Assembly (NCBI RefSeq): GCF_000378465.1
Contig: NZ_KB899933.1
Span: 1 to 64,000, forward strand
DNA from: Elioraea tepidiphila DSM 17972
GTDB lineage: Bacteria > Pseudomonadota > Alphaproteobacteria > Acetobacterales > Acetobacteraceae
Length of the DNA: 64,000 nt
Direction of reading: 5' to 3'
Shown here: positions 8,011 to 17,588 of the stretch, in pieces
How positions within the stretch are numbered: the first letter of the stretch is position 1
Layout of the letters: every line of letters begins with the position of its first letter
Translations under genes and position numbers: made by a program
The notes under the pieces: generated by a model
What the model saw: the letters and a program-made list of their open reading frames with translations, nothing else
Told to the model about the DNA's origin: nothing
Databases searched by the model: none

Positions 8011-10579
8011 GGATGCGTTTCCGAATCGGTCGTCCGGCGATGGCGCGCGCGACATTCTCCTCGGCCTCGGCGGCGGCGAGGACCGTCGCCTCGTCGGCAC
8101 CGGCCGGAACCTCGATCGTGCCGCGCAGCCTGCCCATCACCTGCACCGCGATCGTGACGGTGTCGGCGGCCGCCAGGGCCGGGTCATGGTCGAGCCAGGA
8201 CAGTTGCGCGACGAGCCCGGCGCCGGGCGCGAGGAGCGACCAGCACTCCTCAGCGAGATGCGGCATTGCCGGCGCGAACAGCCGTACGAGCGCCTCCAGC
8301 GCCTCGCGCCTCGCCCAGGCGAGATCGGTCCCCTCGCCCTTGGCGTCGGCGATCGCGCTCGCGAATTCGTATAGCCGCGCGACCGCAACGTTGAAGGCAA
8401 AGGTTTCGAGCGCAGCGGTGACGGCGGCGATGGTCCTGTGCGTGGTGCGCCGCAGCGCGCGCGCCTCCCCCGAGAACGTTGTCGGCACGGCCGCGCCATG
8501 CGGCGGCAGCGTTGGCACCGCTGCCGAGACGAGACGCCAGACCCGCTGGGTGAACCGGTACGCGCCGGCAACGCCCGCCTCCGTCCACTCCATGTCGCGC
8601 TCGGGCGGATTGTCGGAGAGGATGAACCAGCGCGCCGTGTCGGCGCCGTAGCGGTCGATGATCGCGCCCGGATCGACGGTGTTGCGCTTCGACTTGCTCA
8701 TCGCCTCGACCGCCCCGACCGTGACGGGCGCGCCGGTCCCGACATGCACCGCCGTCCCGTCCGGCCGCTTCGCCACCTCGGTCGGGTAGAGCCAGCGTCC
8801 CTGCGCGTCCCGGTAGGTCTCGTGCTTCACCATGCCCTGGGTGAACAGTCCGGCAAAGGGCTCGCCCGAGGCGAGGCCGAGATGGCCGGTATCGCGCATC
8901 GCGCGGGTGAAGAAGCGGCTGTAGAGCAGGTGCAGGATCGCGTGCTCGATGCCGCCGATGTACTGGTCGACCGGAAGCCAGGCGTCCGCAGCGGCGCGGT
9001 GGGTCGGGGTGGCGGCGTGCGGCGCGGTGAAGCGCGCGAAGTACCACGAGGAATCGACGAAGGTGTCCATCGTGTCGGTCTCGCGGCGGGCGGGGGCGCC
9101 GCAGCGCGGGCAGGCGACGTGCTTCCACGTCGGGTGATGGTCGAGCGGGTTGCCGGGCCGCGACAGATCGACATCGTCCGGCAGGCGTACCGGCAGCTGG
9201 TCCTTCGGAACGGGCACGATGCCGCAGGCGTCGCAGTGGATCACGGGGATCGGACAGCCCCAGTAGCGCTGGCGCGAGACACCCCAGTCGCGCAGTCGCC
9301 ACTGCACCACGCCGGTTCCCTGTCCGGTCCGTTCCAGCTCCTCGATGATCCGCCGCTTCGCCGCCGGCACCTCAAGCCCGTCGAGGAAATCCGAGTTGAT
9401 CAGCGTGCCGTCCTCGGTGAAGGCGGTGTCGGCGACCGCGAAGCCCGCAGCGTCGATCCCCTTCGGCAGCACGACCGGCGTCACCGAGAGGCCGTACTTA
9501 CGCGCGAACTCGAGGTCGCGCTGGTCGTGGGCCGGGCAACCAAAGATCGCCCCGGTGCCGTACTCCATCAGCACGAAGTTCGCGATCCAGACCGGGTAGG
9601 TGCGGCCGTTGAAGGGGTGGCGGACCGTCAGCCCCGTATCGTGGCCACGCTTCTCGGCGGTCTCCAGCGCGGCCTCGGTGGTGCCGAGGGTGCTGCATTC
9701 CTGGACGAAGGCGGCCGCCTTCGGATCCCGCGCGGCGATCGCGGCCGTGAGCGGGTGGTCCGGGCTGAGGGCGAGGAAGCTCATGCCGAACAGCGTGTCG
9801 GGGCGGGTCGTGAACACCTCGACGCTGTCGTGCCCGTCGATCGGGGAGGCGAGCGCGAATCGGACGCGCGCGCCCTCGCTGCGGCCAATCCAGTTGCGCT
9901 GCATGGTGCGCACCCGTTCGGGCCAGCGGTCGAGCGTGTCGAGCGCGGCCAGCAGGTCGTCGGCGTATTTCGTGATGCTGAGGAACCACTGGCTGAGCTT
10001 CTTGCGCTCGACCACGGCGCCCGAGCGCCAGCCGCGACCGTCGATCACCTGCTCGTTCGCGAGCACGGTGTGATCGACCGGGTCCCAGTTGACGAAGGCC
10101 TCCTTGCGCTCGACCAGGCCGGCTGCAAGGAAATCGAGGAACAGCGCCTGCTGGTGGCCGTAATAGGCCGGATCGCAGGTGGCGAATTCGCGCGACCATT
10201 CGAGCGAGAGCCCCATGCGCTTGAGCTCGCCGCGCATGGTGGCGATGTTGTCCCAGGTCCAGGTCGCGGGGTGGATGCCGCGCTCGCGCGCGGCGTTCTC
10301 GGCCGGCAGGCCGAAGGCGTCCCAGCCCATCGGGTGCATCACGGCGAAGCCGCGCGCGCGCTTGTAGCGGGCGACCACGTCGCCGAGGGTGTAGTTGCGC
10401 ACGTGCCCCATATGGATGCGCCCCGAGGGATAGGGGAACATCTCCAGCACGTAATACTTCGGGCGCGTGCCGTCGGGCACGTCGGGCACGGCGAAGCAGC
10501 CGGCCCGCTCCCAGGCCTGCTGCCAGCGCGGCTCGGCCTGCGCGGGGTCGTAGCGGGCGGTATCGGCGATCTGGTCCAT
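7976..10579 (-). CDS. leuS: Leucyl-tRNA synthetase
   Basis: The 867-residue class I aminoacyl-tRNA synthetase charges tRNA-Leu. It has the HIGH-type motif HMGH at residues 56-59 ([13 protein letters not shown]), WDAFGLPAE just after, the editing domain signature [12 protein letters not shown], a zinc-like insert (CDACGIV and CPRCGAP), and the KMSKS-type loop [11 protein letters not shown]. The C-terminal anticodon-binding domain is complete. ATG 10579 gives the normal N-terminus ([12 protein letters not shown]). It leads the lptE and holA genes. Confidence 0.96.
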   Translation of the reverse strand: MDQIADTARYDPAQAEPRWQQAWERAGCFAVPDVPDGTRPKYYVLEMFPYPSGRIHMGHVRNYTLGDVVARYKRARGFAVMHPMGWDAFGLPAENAARERGIHPATWTWDNIATMRGELKRMGLSLEWSREFATCDPAYYGHQQALFLDFLAAGLVERKEAFVNWDPVDHTVLANEQVIDGRGWRSGAVVERKKLSQWFLSITKYADDLLAALDTLDRWPERVRTMQRNWIGRSEGARVRFALASPIDGHDSVEVFTTRPDTLFGMSFLALSPDHPLTAAIAARDPKAAAFVQECSTLGTTEAALETAEKRGHDTGLTVRHPFNGRTYPVWIANFVLMEYGTGAIFGCPAHDQRDLEFARKYGLSVTPVVLPKGIDAAGFAVADTAFTEDGTLINSDFLDGLEVPAAKRRIIEELERTGQGTGVVQWRLRDWGVSRQRYWGCPIPVIHCDACGIVPVPKDQLPVRLPDDVDLSRPGNPLDHHPTWKHVACPRCGAPARRETDTMDTFVDSSWYFARFTAPHAATPTHRAAADAWLPVDQYIGGIEHAILHLLYSRFFTRAMRDTGHLGLASGEPFAGLFTQGMVKHETYRDAQGRWLYPTEVAKRPDGTAVHVGTGAPVTVGAVEAMSKSKRNTVDPGAIIDRYGADTARWFILSDNPPERDMEWTEAGVAGAYRFTQRVWRLVSAAVPTLPPHGAAVPTTFSGEARALRRTTHRTIAAVTAALETFAFNVAVARLYEFASAIADAKGEGTDLAWARREALEALVRLFAPAMPHLAEECWSLLAPGAGLVAQLSWLDHDPALAAADTVTIAVQVMGRLRGTIEVPAGADEATVLAAAEAEENVARAIAGRPIRKRIHVPGKIVNLVL

Positions 10580-10640
10580 TGCAATGCGGAGTGTAGCGTC
10601 GGCGCCCGACCAGCGGGAGGGCGCGGTTCCCCAGGGGTGC

Positions 10641-10668
10641 GCGAGGGGAGCGGACGCGCTCCCCTCGC
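10641..10668. other. Strong hairpin in the leuS leader
   Basis: GCGAGGGGAGCG (10641-10652) and CGCTCCCCTCGC (10657-10668) form a perfect 12-bp stem with a 4-base loop, in the 104-base gap between the DUF3576 gene and leuS. On the minus strand no U-run follows, so it is not a plain terminator for DUF3576. It could be an attenuator or processing site. Confidence 0.45.
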
Positions 10669-10683
10669 TCATTTTACTCTTCC

Positions 10684-11202
10684 CTACCGCCCCGCGGTCT
10701 GGACCGACTGCACGCGCAGGTCGCGCGCCCGGAGCAGGATCTTGTCCTCCAGCGCGGTCGCCATGTCCGGCGTGACCGGCACGTCGACCCATTGCCCGCG
10801 GCTGTTGACCTGGCGGAACACGGAGACCCGCACGCCGTCGGCGCGCAACTGCCGGCCGAGGATGTAGGCGGTGACCTTGAAGCGCTCGTCCGGCGCCTCC
10901 GGCGGGGAATACCAGTCGGTGATGATGACGCCGCCGAAGGGGTCGGCGGAGGACAGCGGCATGAAGGAGAGCGTGTCGAGCGCGCCGCGCCAGAGGAAGG
11001 CGTTGACGCCGAGCGCCCCGCCGCCCTCGTCGCGCGGGCTCCTGTTTGTACCGAACAGGATGAGCCCGCTCTCACCGAACAGGCGGCCGCGCGTCATGTT
11101 GTCCCGGCGCGGGTCGTTGTACTCGTCCTCCTCGACATAGCGGCCCTGGCCGCAGGCGGCGAGAAGAAGCAGCGCGAGCAGGATCAGGCTGGGACGTCGC
11201 AT
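10684..11202 (-). CDS. DUF3576 lipoprotein
   Basis: The 172-residue protein has a lipoprotein signal ([13 protein letters not shown], Cys near residue 17), so it is a membrane-anchored periplasmic protein. The body contains [32 protein letters not shown] and [11 protein letters not shown], the typical pattern of DUF3576, a family found beside leuS in alphaproteobacteria. Its function is unknown; the neighbourhood with LptE suggests a link to the outer membrane. It is first of four genes on the minus strand, with a hairpin-containing gap before leuS. Confidence 0.85.
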   Translation of the reverse strand: MRRPSLILLALLLLAACGQGRYVEEDEYNDPRRDNMTRGRLFGESGLILFGTNRSPRDEGGGALGVNAFLWRGALDTLSFMPLSSADPFGGVIITDWYSPPEAPDERFKVTAYILGRQLRADGVRVSVFRQVNSRGQWVDVPVTPDMATALEDKILLRARDLRVQSVQTAGR

Positions 11203-11283
11203 GGCTCATCGCCGGCAGTGGTGGATCATCCCGGCACGCATGGACCGTGACGGGACGCGCGTCAACACGGATCGCGACAGGGC

Positions 11284-11340
11284 AACAGAAAGGGGGGCAG
11301 GTCGCCCCGCCCCCCGATCACCTGACGGCCGAGGCCGTCA
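11284..11340 (-). terminator. Double-hairpin terminator of the porin gene
   Basis: Read on the minus strand after the porin stop, TGACGGCC/GGCCGTCA forms a first stem. A second stem (GGGGGGC/GCCCCCC, 11292-11315 on the plus strand) is followed by TTTCTGTT. This is a good intrinsic terminator. Confidence 0.7.
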
Positions 11341-11345
11341 CGCAC

Positions 11346-12614
11346 TCACCACGCCATGCCGATGCCCAGGAGGCCGACATTGGCCTTGAAGCTGTCCTGG
11401 GTGCCCGCCTGGAAGGTGTTGAAGTCGCGGCCCGACTCGCTGACCTTCGAGTACAGGTACTCGGCGAACAGCGCGAGGCCCGGCGCGAGGGCATAGCTGG
11501 CGCCGATGCCGAAGCCGCGCTCCTTCAGCTTGCCCGTGCCGACAGCGGTGCTGCCCTCGGTACGGAGCTCATGATACGCCGCGCCGAAGGTGATCGCGCC
11601 GATCGTGTAGCGCGCACCGAGCTGCCAGCTGAACGCGTTGCGGTTCTGCGTCGCCGGGCTGCTCTTCGGCAGAGACGTGAAGCCCCGGTTGTAGGGGCCG
11701 AAGGTGGTGATGCCGCCGAAGGTGAGGCCAGCCCAGGTCACCTGCGCGCCGACCACACCAGCGGTGGCGCGCTTGAAGCCAACCGCGCCGGGGGTGGGGT
11801 CGTCGACAACATCAGCCGTGCGGAAACCGCCCGAGGCCGTCAGGCCGACCGGCCCGAACGTGCCGCGGTAGCGCAGCATCGCGTCGATGATGTTGCGCTG
11901 GCGACCGGCGTCGGTCGTGGACGACGAGGCCCGGTCGCACCCGGTGAACGCCGCACCGCCGGCGCCGCACTGGCCGTTCAGGTTGCCGTCGTTGGCGGCG
12001 TAGCTGAGGCCGAGATCGAAGCCGAAGAACTGCGGCGAGTAGTAGCCGATGCCCGACCGGCCGTTCACGACCGAGGACGAGTAGAAGAAGCTGCTGGCGA
12101 CCAGGCCGCCCTGGCCGGTGAACACGACGTTCTGGTCACCGTCGAGCAGGCCCGAGGCGATGCTGCCCATGATGTGGCCGGTGTGCATCTGCTCGACCGC
12201 GAGCACCGTGCCCGTGCCGAAGCGGAGCTGGCCGAGGGTCGGCGTGCCGATGTAGCCGGTCGCGCGGCGGTAGAACACCGTGCCGCGGCCATCGCCACGG
12301 GCACCATCGCTCGGCATGCGGAGCTCGAGGCGGGCGCCGTAGCGGAGGCCGTTCGCGGCAACGCCGTCGGCGCCGACCCAGATCCGGCCGTAGTCGAAGA
12401 AGTCGTAGCTTGACAGCTTGCCCGAGGCGCTGCTGTCACCGTCCTGGCTCACCAGAGCGCCGTAGAAGCGGAACCGGCCCTGGACATATCCGGTGAGACC
12501 CGGCTGCGGCGTCTGCCCCGAAACCTCGGCAGCCGACTGCGCGCGCGCGGGGGTCGCACCATCCGCCACCATCGCGGCAAACCCTGCCGCCGTGGCGAGG
12601 AGGATCTTGCGCAT
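11346..12614 (-). CDS. Outer-membrane porin
   Basis: The 422-residue protein has a signal peptide (MRKILLATAAGFAAMVADGATPARA) and then alternating beta-strand sequence typical of general porins: GYVQGRFRFYGAL, FFDYGRIWVGADG, FTGQGGLVASSFFY, FGFDLGLSYAANDG and FGGITTFGPYNRG. A trimeric 16-strand barrel for small solutes is the likely product. The last residue is Trp (GIGMAW), an aromatic C-terminus as needed for BAM recognition, though Phe is more usual. The gene stands alone, ended by a double hairpin and preceded by a 180-base leader. Confidence 0.85.
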   Translation of the reverse strand: MRKILLATAAGFAAMVADGATPARAQSAAEVSGQTPQPGLTGYVQGRFRFYGALVSQDGDSSASGKLSSYDFFDYGRIWVGADGVAANGLRYGARLELRMPSDGARGDGRGTVFYRRATGYIGTPTLGQLRFGTGTVLAVEQMHTGHIMGSIASGLLDGDQNVVFTGQGGLVASSFFYSSSVVNGRSGIGYYSPQFFGFDLGLSYAANDGNLNGQCGAGGAAFTGCDRASSSTTDAGRQRNIIDAMLRYRGTFGPVGLTASGGFRTADVVDDPTPGAVGFKRATAGVVGAQVTWAGLTFGGITTFGPYNRGFTSLPKSSPATQNRNAFSWQLGARYTIGAITFGAAYHELRTEGSTAVGTGKLKERGFGIGASYALAPGLALFAEYLYSKVSESGRDFNTFQAGTQDSFKANVGLLGIGMAW

Positions 12615-12797
12615 CCTGTATCCCTCTCCTCAGTTCAGCGCGCGCCGGACGACCCGACGCGCAGTTCATGGCCCCCTCCCCGAGCCCCTGGAGAGACGCA
12701 TGCGCGTCACGCCCAAGGCGGATCACCGAGCCTGGGACAGACTATGCTCAAGCCAGCGCGAGGGTGTCCATCGGCCCCGAACGGGCAATCGTGCGTT

Positions 12798-13457
12798 TCA
12801 GGGCACACCGTGGCAGGGCTGCAACACGGGCGGGGGCGGGCGGAGTCCGAACGCGCCGGACTGACAGGGCCGCGCCGCCAGGGCGCCCACCGCCGCGATC
12901 GCCGCGGCGCCGGCCCGGGCAGCGGCGGTGACGCGCAGCGCGGTGATGCCGCCGAGGGCGGCCACCGGCAGCCGCGCGGCGCGGCTGAACCGGGCGAAAC
13001 GCACGGTGCCCAGGGCGCGCGCGCCAGGATGGCTCGCGGTCGGGAACAAGGGCGAGAGCAGGGCCAGATCGGCGTTCATCCGACGCGCCCGCGCGAGCGC
13101 GGCCGGACCGTGCGCGGCGACGGTCAACAGGCCCCGACGGTGCAGCCGCCAAAGAACCGGCGGTTCCATGCCGTCTGCCAGATGGAGCCCCGTGCCGAGT
13201 CGCAGCGCCAGCCGTGCGTCACGCGCGATCGAGAGACGCAGCCCACGCGCCCGGCAGAGCCGCGCGAGCCGCTTCGCGAGATCGGCCCGCCCCGGCACCG
13301 AGTCGTGACGCAGAATGACAACACATCCACGTGGAAGTGCCGCAGCGGCCGCGAGGGGGTCGCCGCCCCGGGCCGGATCGGTCATAAGGATCAGCCACGG
13401 GAGCCGACGCATCCTGCGCCGCAGACGCCGCGCCGCTCCGATCAACCCTTGCGCCAT
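12798..13457 (-). CDS. Thiamine phosphate synthase/TenI-like protein
   Basis: The 219-residue TIM-barrel protein resembles ThiE and TenI. Visible motifs are WLILMTDPARG at the first strand, GTGLHLADG (the LHL strand of ThiE), LLSPLFPTASHPGARALG (the SP-x-F-x-T loop) and PVAALGGI. The classical diphosphate-binding residues are less clear, so it may be a TenI-like aminase or a ThiE of altered specificity. It starts at ATG 13457, three bases from the divergent yggS start, so the two share a very compact intergenic region. Confidence 0.7.
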   Translation of the reverse strand: MAQGLIGAARRLRRRMRRLPWLILMTDPARGGDPLAAAAALPRGCVVILRHDSVPGRADLAKRLARLCRARGLRLSIARDARLALRLGTGLHLADGMEPPVLWRLHRRGLLTVAAHGPAALARARRMNADLALLSPLFPTASHPGARALGTVRFARFSRAARLPVAALGGITALRVTAAARAGAAAIAAVGALAARPCQSGAFGLRPPPPVLQPCHGVP

Positions 13458-13460
13458 GCC

Positions 13461-14150
13461 ATGTCCGAACGCACCGCCATCGCCGCCGCCCTCGCCACGG
13501 TCCGCTCCCGGGTTGCCGACGCCTGCGCCCGCGCCGGCCGCGACCCATCCTCGGTCACGGTGGTCGCGGTGTCCAAGACCCATGAGCGGCCGGCGATCGA
13601 GGCGGCGATCGCCGCCGGCCAGAACGTGTTCGGCGAGAACCGGGTGCAGGAGGCCCAGGCCAAGTACCCGGCCCTGAAATCCGCCCATCGCGGCCTGAAG
13701 CTGCACCTGATCGGCCCGCTGCAGACCAACAAGGCCGCGGCCGCCGTCGCGCTGTTCGACGTCATCGAGACTCTGGACCGGCCACGGCTCGCCGAGGTCA
13801 TCGCGCGCGAGATCGCAAGGCAGAAGCGCGCGCCGACCCTGTTCATCCAGGTCAACACCGGCGAGGAGCCGCAGAAGGCCGGCATTCCGAAGCCCGAAGC
13901 GGACGAGTTCATCCATCTGTGCCTGGACGAGTGGGACCTGCCGGTGCGCGGACTGATGTGCATCCCGCCGGTGGACGAGGATCCGGCGCCGCATTTCGCC
14001 TGGCTCGCCGCCTGCGCCGCCCGCCACGGCCTCAGCCAGCTCAGCATGGGCATGAGCGGCGACTTCGAGACCGCGATCGCCCACGGGGCGACGCATGTCA
14101 GGATCGGCACGGCGATCTTCGGCGCCCGGCCGGCACCACCTCAGGGCTGA
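13461..14150 (+). CDS. yggS: PLP homeostasis protein (YggS/PLPBP family)
   Basis: The 229-residue single-domain PLP-binding barrel protein buffers pyridoxal phosphate and affects amino-acid and keto-acid balance. The Schiff-base Lys is in VVAVSKTH (residue about 38). Other family marks are FGENRVQEAQAKYP, LHLIGPLQTNKA, VNTGEEPQKAGI, GLMCIPP, LSMGMSGDFETAIAHGATHVRIGTAIFG (quoted in family order). Length and motif spacing are normal. ATG 13461 lies immediately beside the divergent ThiE-like gene. Confidence 0.92.
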   Translation: MSERTAIAAALATVRSRVADACARAGRDPSSVTVVAVSKTHERPAIEAAIAAGQNVFGENRVQEAQAKYPALKSAHRGLKLHLIGPLQTNKAAAAVALFDVIETLDRPRLAEVIAREIARQKRAPTLFIQVNTGEEPQKAGIPKPEADEFIHLCLDEWDLPVRGLMCIPPVDEDPAPHFAWLAACAARHGLSQLSMGMSGDFETAIAHGATHVRIGTAIFGARPAPPQG

Positions 14151-14162
14151 ACGGACCGGGCC

Positions 14163-14777
14163 TCAGGTCCCGTCGCGCCGCAGCCGCAAGGTGCGGTCGT
14201 AGGCGTCGAGCCCGCGCATCATCCGCTCGGCGAAGCCGCTCTCGCCGGCGGGGCGGGAGGCGGCCAGCGCGGGCAGCGCGGCCTCGGACGGGGCGCGGTA
14301 GGAGCGCGCGCCGAGCCGGGCGGCGAGCGCCTGGCCGTCGACCGGTGCAACGGCCGCGTCGGCGAGCGGGACCGCGTCGGCGAGCTGCGTGCCGGCGGCA
14401 CGCGGCAGGGCGGCCGCCGTCGCCGCTCCGGCCGGCAGCGGCGGCGCCACCGCCACCGCGCCGCCCGCGCCGCCATCCGGCGAGTCGCTGAACAGGCTCT
14501 CGGCCATCGCGCCGACCGCGGCGATGATCGCGCCGACCGGTCCGCCGAGCAGGAACCCGCCGAGCGCGCGGAACGCCGGGTTCACCGACTCGCCGGTGAT
14601 CTGGCGATAGGCCCAGCCGACCACGGGGATGTGGTGCAGCGGGTTCAGGTTGGCGAGGAAGTCGCCGAACGAGATCTCGACCGGCATCGGCACGGCCTCG
14701 TCCTCGCGCAAGGGCGGGCCGCCATCGGGCGCCTGGCGCAGGCCGTGCGGCAGCAGGGGCAGGGACGAGCCGATCAT
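14163..14777 (-). CDS. Conserved hypothetical protein with hydrophobic middle segment
   Basis: I do not recognise a named domain. The ~204-residue protein has the motif DFLANLNPLHHIPVVGWAYRQITGE near its N-terminus. A Gly/Ala-rich hydrophobic stretch (FLLGGPVGAIIAAVGAM) could insert in a membrane, and the C-terminal part is Ala/Pro-rich, ending MMRGLDAYDRTLRLRRDGT. The segment with HHIPVVGWAYR looks conserved-type rather than random. An in-frame GTG at 14798 is an alternative start. It converges with yggS, 12 bases apart. Confidence 0.6.
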   Translation of the reverse strand: MIGSSLPLLPHGLRQAPDGGPPLREDEAVPMPVEISFGDFLANLNPLHHIPVVGWAYRQITGESVNPAFRALGGFLLGGPVGAIIAAVGAMAESLFSDSPDGGAGGAVAVAPPLPAGAATAAALPRAAGTQLADAVPLADAAVAPVDGQALAARLGARSYRAPSEAALPALAASRPAGESGFAERMMRGLDAYDRTLRLRRDGT

Positions 14778-14896
14778 GCCCGACGGGGCAGCAACCACCG
14801 TGCCAATCGGCTCGCCCAGGAAACCCGCCCGTCTGCCGGTGCCGCCTCACCGTCCCGGCGGCAAGAGCCGGCCGCCGCCCGGCAGAGCCTGCCGGG

Positions 14897-16072
14897 TCAG
14901 AACAGGTGGCCGAACCGCTCCGCCTTGGTCTGGAGGTAGCGATCGTTGTGCTCGTTGGCGGGGAAGCGGTGCGGCACGCGTGCGGCGACCCGGATGCCGC
15001 AGGCCGCGAGGGCCGCGACCTTGTCGGGGTTGTTGGTCAGCACCCGCACCGTGTCGATGCCGAGCTCGCGCAGCATCGCCGCGGCGATCAGGAAGTTGCG
15101 CTCGTCGGCGCCGTAGCCGAGGCGGGTATTGGCATCGAGCGTGTCGGCACCCTCGTCCTGGAGCTGGTAGGCGCGCAGCTTGTTGACGAGACCGATGCCA
15201 CGCCCCTCCTGAGAGAGATAGAGCAGCACGCCCGCCCCTTCCTCGGCCATGCGCGCCAGCGCGCCACGCAGCTGCGGGCCGCAGTCACAGCGCAGCGAGC
15301 CCAGCAGGTCACCCGTGAAGCATTCGCTGTGCAGGCGCACGAGCGGCGGCTCGGCAGCCGACCAGGGGTCGCCCACCACCATGGCCAGGTGCTCCGTGCC
15401 GCCATCGGCCGGGCGGAAGGCGATGATGCGGGTCTCGCGGCTGTCCTCGGTCGGCACGCGCGCCTCGCCGACGCGGGTGAGCGTTGCCGCGACCGTGTCG
15501 GGATAGCCGAGCACGTCCGCGCCCGGCACGGCGATCAGGTCGTGGCGGGCGGCGAACGCCCCCCAATCGGCCTGCTCGGCGACCGGCGCGGCCAGCACCG
15601 CCGGCAGCAGGCGCGCGAGCTTGGCCAGCCGGATGGCGACGGCAGCCGGGATCTCGGGCGGCAGCGGGGCGGGCTCGGGGCGCAGGGCGGCAGGCTCGGC
15701 GGTCGGGTCGGCGAAGGCGCGCAGCAGCGCCGGGGTCGTGCCCGGCGGCAGCCGGATGGCGACGGCAGGAGCGGCAGCACCGCCCGGCGCTGGACGCTGC
15801 AGCACGGCGGCCGCGCGCGTCGGCGCGAGCAGCAACTGCGCCGGCTGGGCGGCGAGCGCGCCGAGCCGGACGAGCGTTGCCGCACCGGACAGTTCCGCCG
15901 CCGCGACCAGGAACGCCCCCTCCTCGCAGAGCGCCAGCACAGGGGCGCCGCGCCGCAGCTCGGCGATCGCGCGATGCACCTGGCGCAGGCGACGCTCGCC
16001 CTCCGACTGGTCGAGCTCCGCGGCGAGCGCAGGCACGTCTCCAGGCGCGGCAAGAAATGGGCTGGTCCGCAT
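14897..16072 (-). CDS. ribA: GTP cyclohydrolase II with degenerate DHBP-synthase-like N-terminus
   Basis: The 391-residue protein carries out the first step of riboflavin synthesis. The C-terminal half is a complete RibA: zinc ligands in C-x10-C-x-C (CFTGDLLGSLRCDC), the catalytic YLSQEGRGIGL loop, and LGYGADERNF and LTNNPDK. The N-terminal ~180 residues follow the length and layout of RibB (VHRAIAELRRGAPVLAL, LLLAP, GVLGYP-like end) but lack its acidic catalytic loops, so only RibA activity is expected. This split between a RibBA-like shape and RibA function is common in alphaproteobacteria. Confidence 0.87.
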   Translation of the reverse strand: MRTSPFLAAPGDVPALAAELDQSEGERRLRQVHRAIAELRRGAPVLALCEEGAFLVAAAELSGAATLVRLGALAAQPAQLLLAPTRAAAVLQRPAPGGAAAPAVAIRLPPGTTPALLRAFADPTAEPAALRPEPAPLPPEIPAAVAIRLAKLARLLPAVLAAPVAEQADWGAFAARHDLIAVPGADVLGYPDTVAATLTRVGEARVPTEDSRETRIIAFRPADGGTEHLAMVVGDPWSAAEPPLVRLHSECFTGDLLGSLRCDCGPQLRGALARMAEEGAGVLLYLSQEGRGIGLVNKLRAYQLQDEGADTLDANTRLGYGADERNFLIAAAMLRELGIDTVRVLTNNPDKVAALAACGIRVAARVPHRFPANEHNDRYLQTKAERFGHLF

Positions 16073-16458
16073 GTCTCTCTCGATGGTGTCGGCGTTCCCG
16101 GGCGACATTTCGGCCGTCGATCGGGGCGCGAAGATGGCAGGCAGGCATCGATCCTGCGGGCGCGCAGGCACGGTTGAGTGATTGCGGCAGCGCAAGATCG
16201 TTTCAAAGGCCTTTGCGATATGGGGGGCCGGCCGCACTTCGCCAGATGCGTCCGACGCCTTGCCAATCGGCGGTCCGGCGCACGCTCGCGTGATCGTGTG
16301 CCGGCGCCCCCCCATCCGACCCCACATACCGGCCGGCAGACGGACACGGATCCGCAACCCCGGCGCGGTCTAGCGCATGTTGCCTGCGTGGCCGCGGCCG
16401 ATTCTTGCCCCGCCAGCCGCGCGGCTGGCATCATGACGTTGGGAGATGCGGACGAAAG
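16073..16458. other. 386-base intergenic region between divergent ribA and response-regulator genes
   Basis: It must hold promoters for both divergent genes. An 18-base perfect palindrome lies at 16413-16430. I looked for the conserved parts of an FMN riboswitch on the ribA side and did not see them. No protein-coding pattern is convincing. Confidence 0.5.
16413..16430. promoter_or_regulatory. Perfect 18-bp palindrome before the response regulator
   Basis: GCCAGCCGCGCGGCTGGC equals its own reverse complement and lies 29 bases before the ATG of the response-regulator gene. It could be an operator (possibly autoregulatory) or form a hairpin in the leader. Confidence 0.4.
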
Positions 16459-17193
16459 ATGACCCCCATGGCGCTTGCCCGACCGATCCTGATCGTGGAT
16501 GACGACCGCGCCCTCCGCGCGACCCTCGCCGAGCAGCTGAAGGGCGAGGGCGAGTTCGAGCCGATCGAGGCGGAAACCCTCGCGGAGGCCGAGGCCGTGC
16601 TGACACGCAAGGACGCGCGTGTGGATGCCGTGCTTCTGGATGTCGGGCTGCCGGACGGCGACGGGCGGGAGTTCACGCAGAGGCTGCGCAAGCTCGGCGT
16701 GAAGGTGCCGGTGATCATGCTGACCGGGGCCGACACCGAGGCCGACACGATCAAGGGCCTGGACGCGGGCGCGAACGACTACATCGTCAAGCCGTTCCGC
16801 TATGGCGAGCTGCTGGCGCGGCTGCGCCGGCACCTCGCGATCTTCGACAACTCCGATGACGCGGTGTTCTCGATCGGACCGTACACGTTCCGTCCGGCGG
16901 CGAAACTTCTGCTCGAGCCCACGCGCAACCGCAAGATCCGGCTGACCGAGAAGGAGGCCGCGATCCTGAAATACCTCTACCGCGCCGCTTCCGCCCCGGT
17001 GGCTCGCCAGGTGCTGCTGAACGAGGTGTGGGGCTACAACGCAGCGGTGACGACGCACACGCTCGAGACGCACATCTACCGGTTGCGTCAGAAGATCGAG
17101 CCCGACCCGTCGAATGCGCGGCTGCTGGTAACCGAAGGCGGGGGGTACAAGCTGAACGCGTCCTGGATGCCGGCTCCGGTCCAGGCAGCCTGA
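16459..17193 (+). CDS. OmpR/PhoB-family response regulator
   Basis: The 244-residue protein has a receiver domain (about 8-125) and a winged-helix DNA-binding domain (about 145-238). Receiver residues are complete: acidic VDDD, phospho-acceptor Asp in VLLDVGLPDG, Thr in IMLTGAD and Lys in YIVKPFRYGE. The output domain has RLTEKEAAILKYLYRA and THTLETHIYRLRQKIE, ending LVTEGGGYKL. No histidine kinase gene is adjacent, so its partner is elsewhere. ATG 16459 is preceded by a weak AGATGCGGACG leader; 16468 is a possible second start. Confidence 0.92.
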   Translation: MTPMALARPILIVDDDRALRATLAEQLKGEGEFEPIEAETLAEAEAVLTRKDARVDAVLLDVGLPDGDGREFTQRLRKLGVKVPVIMLTGADTEADTIKGLDAGANDYIVKPFRYGELLARLRRHLAIFDNSDDAVFSIGPYTFRPAAKLLLEPTRNRKIRLTEKEAAILKYLYRAASAPVARQVLLNEVWGYNAAVTTHTLETHIYRLRQKIEPDPSNARLLVTEGGGYKLNASWMPAPVQAA

Positions 17194-17242
17194 CGGGCCG
17201 CGTTGCGCGGGCGGGCGGCGCGGTGTAGTGACCCCTCGCCGC

Positions 17243-17332
17243 GGAGGGGTGCCGGAGTGGTCGATCGGGCCGGTCTCGAAAACCGGTGTACGGGCAACCG
17301 TACCGTGGGTTCGAATCCCACCCCCTCCGCCA
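17243..17332 (+). tRNA. tRNA-Ser (anticodon CGA)
   Basis: The 90-nt class II tRNA has acceptor stem GGAGGGG/CCCCTCC, anticodon arm CCGGT-CTCGAAA-ACCGG giving anticodon CGA for codon UCG, a long variable arm, a GGTTCGAATCC T-loop region, and an encoded CCA end. An accessory cassette begins about 250 bases downstream, typical of tRNA-adjacent islands, but no second copy of the tRNA 3' end was seen in this window. Confidence 0.95.
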
Positions 17333-17588
17333 GTTCCCATACGAGCCGCACTCTCCGCCAGACCGACCACCGCGCTGAGTGGCAGGTTTCCGGGGATTCT
17401 CCGAGCAGACCTGTTGACCGGCGCGACGTGGAAACGGCCGAAAATCGCTCTCCGGCGGCCAGTTCTCTCCGGATCTCCTGACCTGGCCGATTTAGTACGC
17501 CTGGAAAAACGCAATCACTTCAGTGCCTTACACGCCCAACGCCGCCTGAAAGTTCGAGTTTCGTTCGCCACCCAAGCCCGACCGCAAA

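Noticed and set aside
16073-16372. FMN riboswitch before ribA
   Set aside because: The conserved segments expected for the RFN element were not found on the minus strand.
17243-17332. tRNA-Ser as attachment site of the prophage
   Set aside because: The recombinase is of the serine type, lies 7 kb away beyond other genes, and no second copy of the tRNA 3' end is visible in the window.
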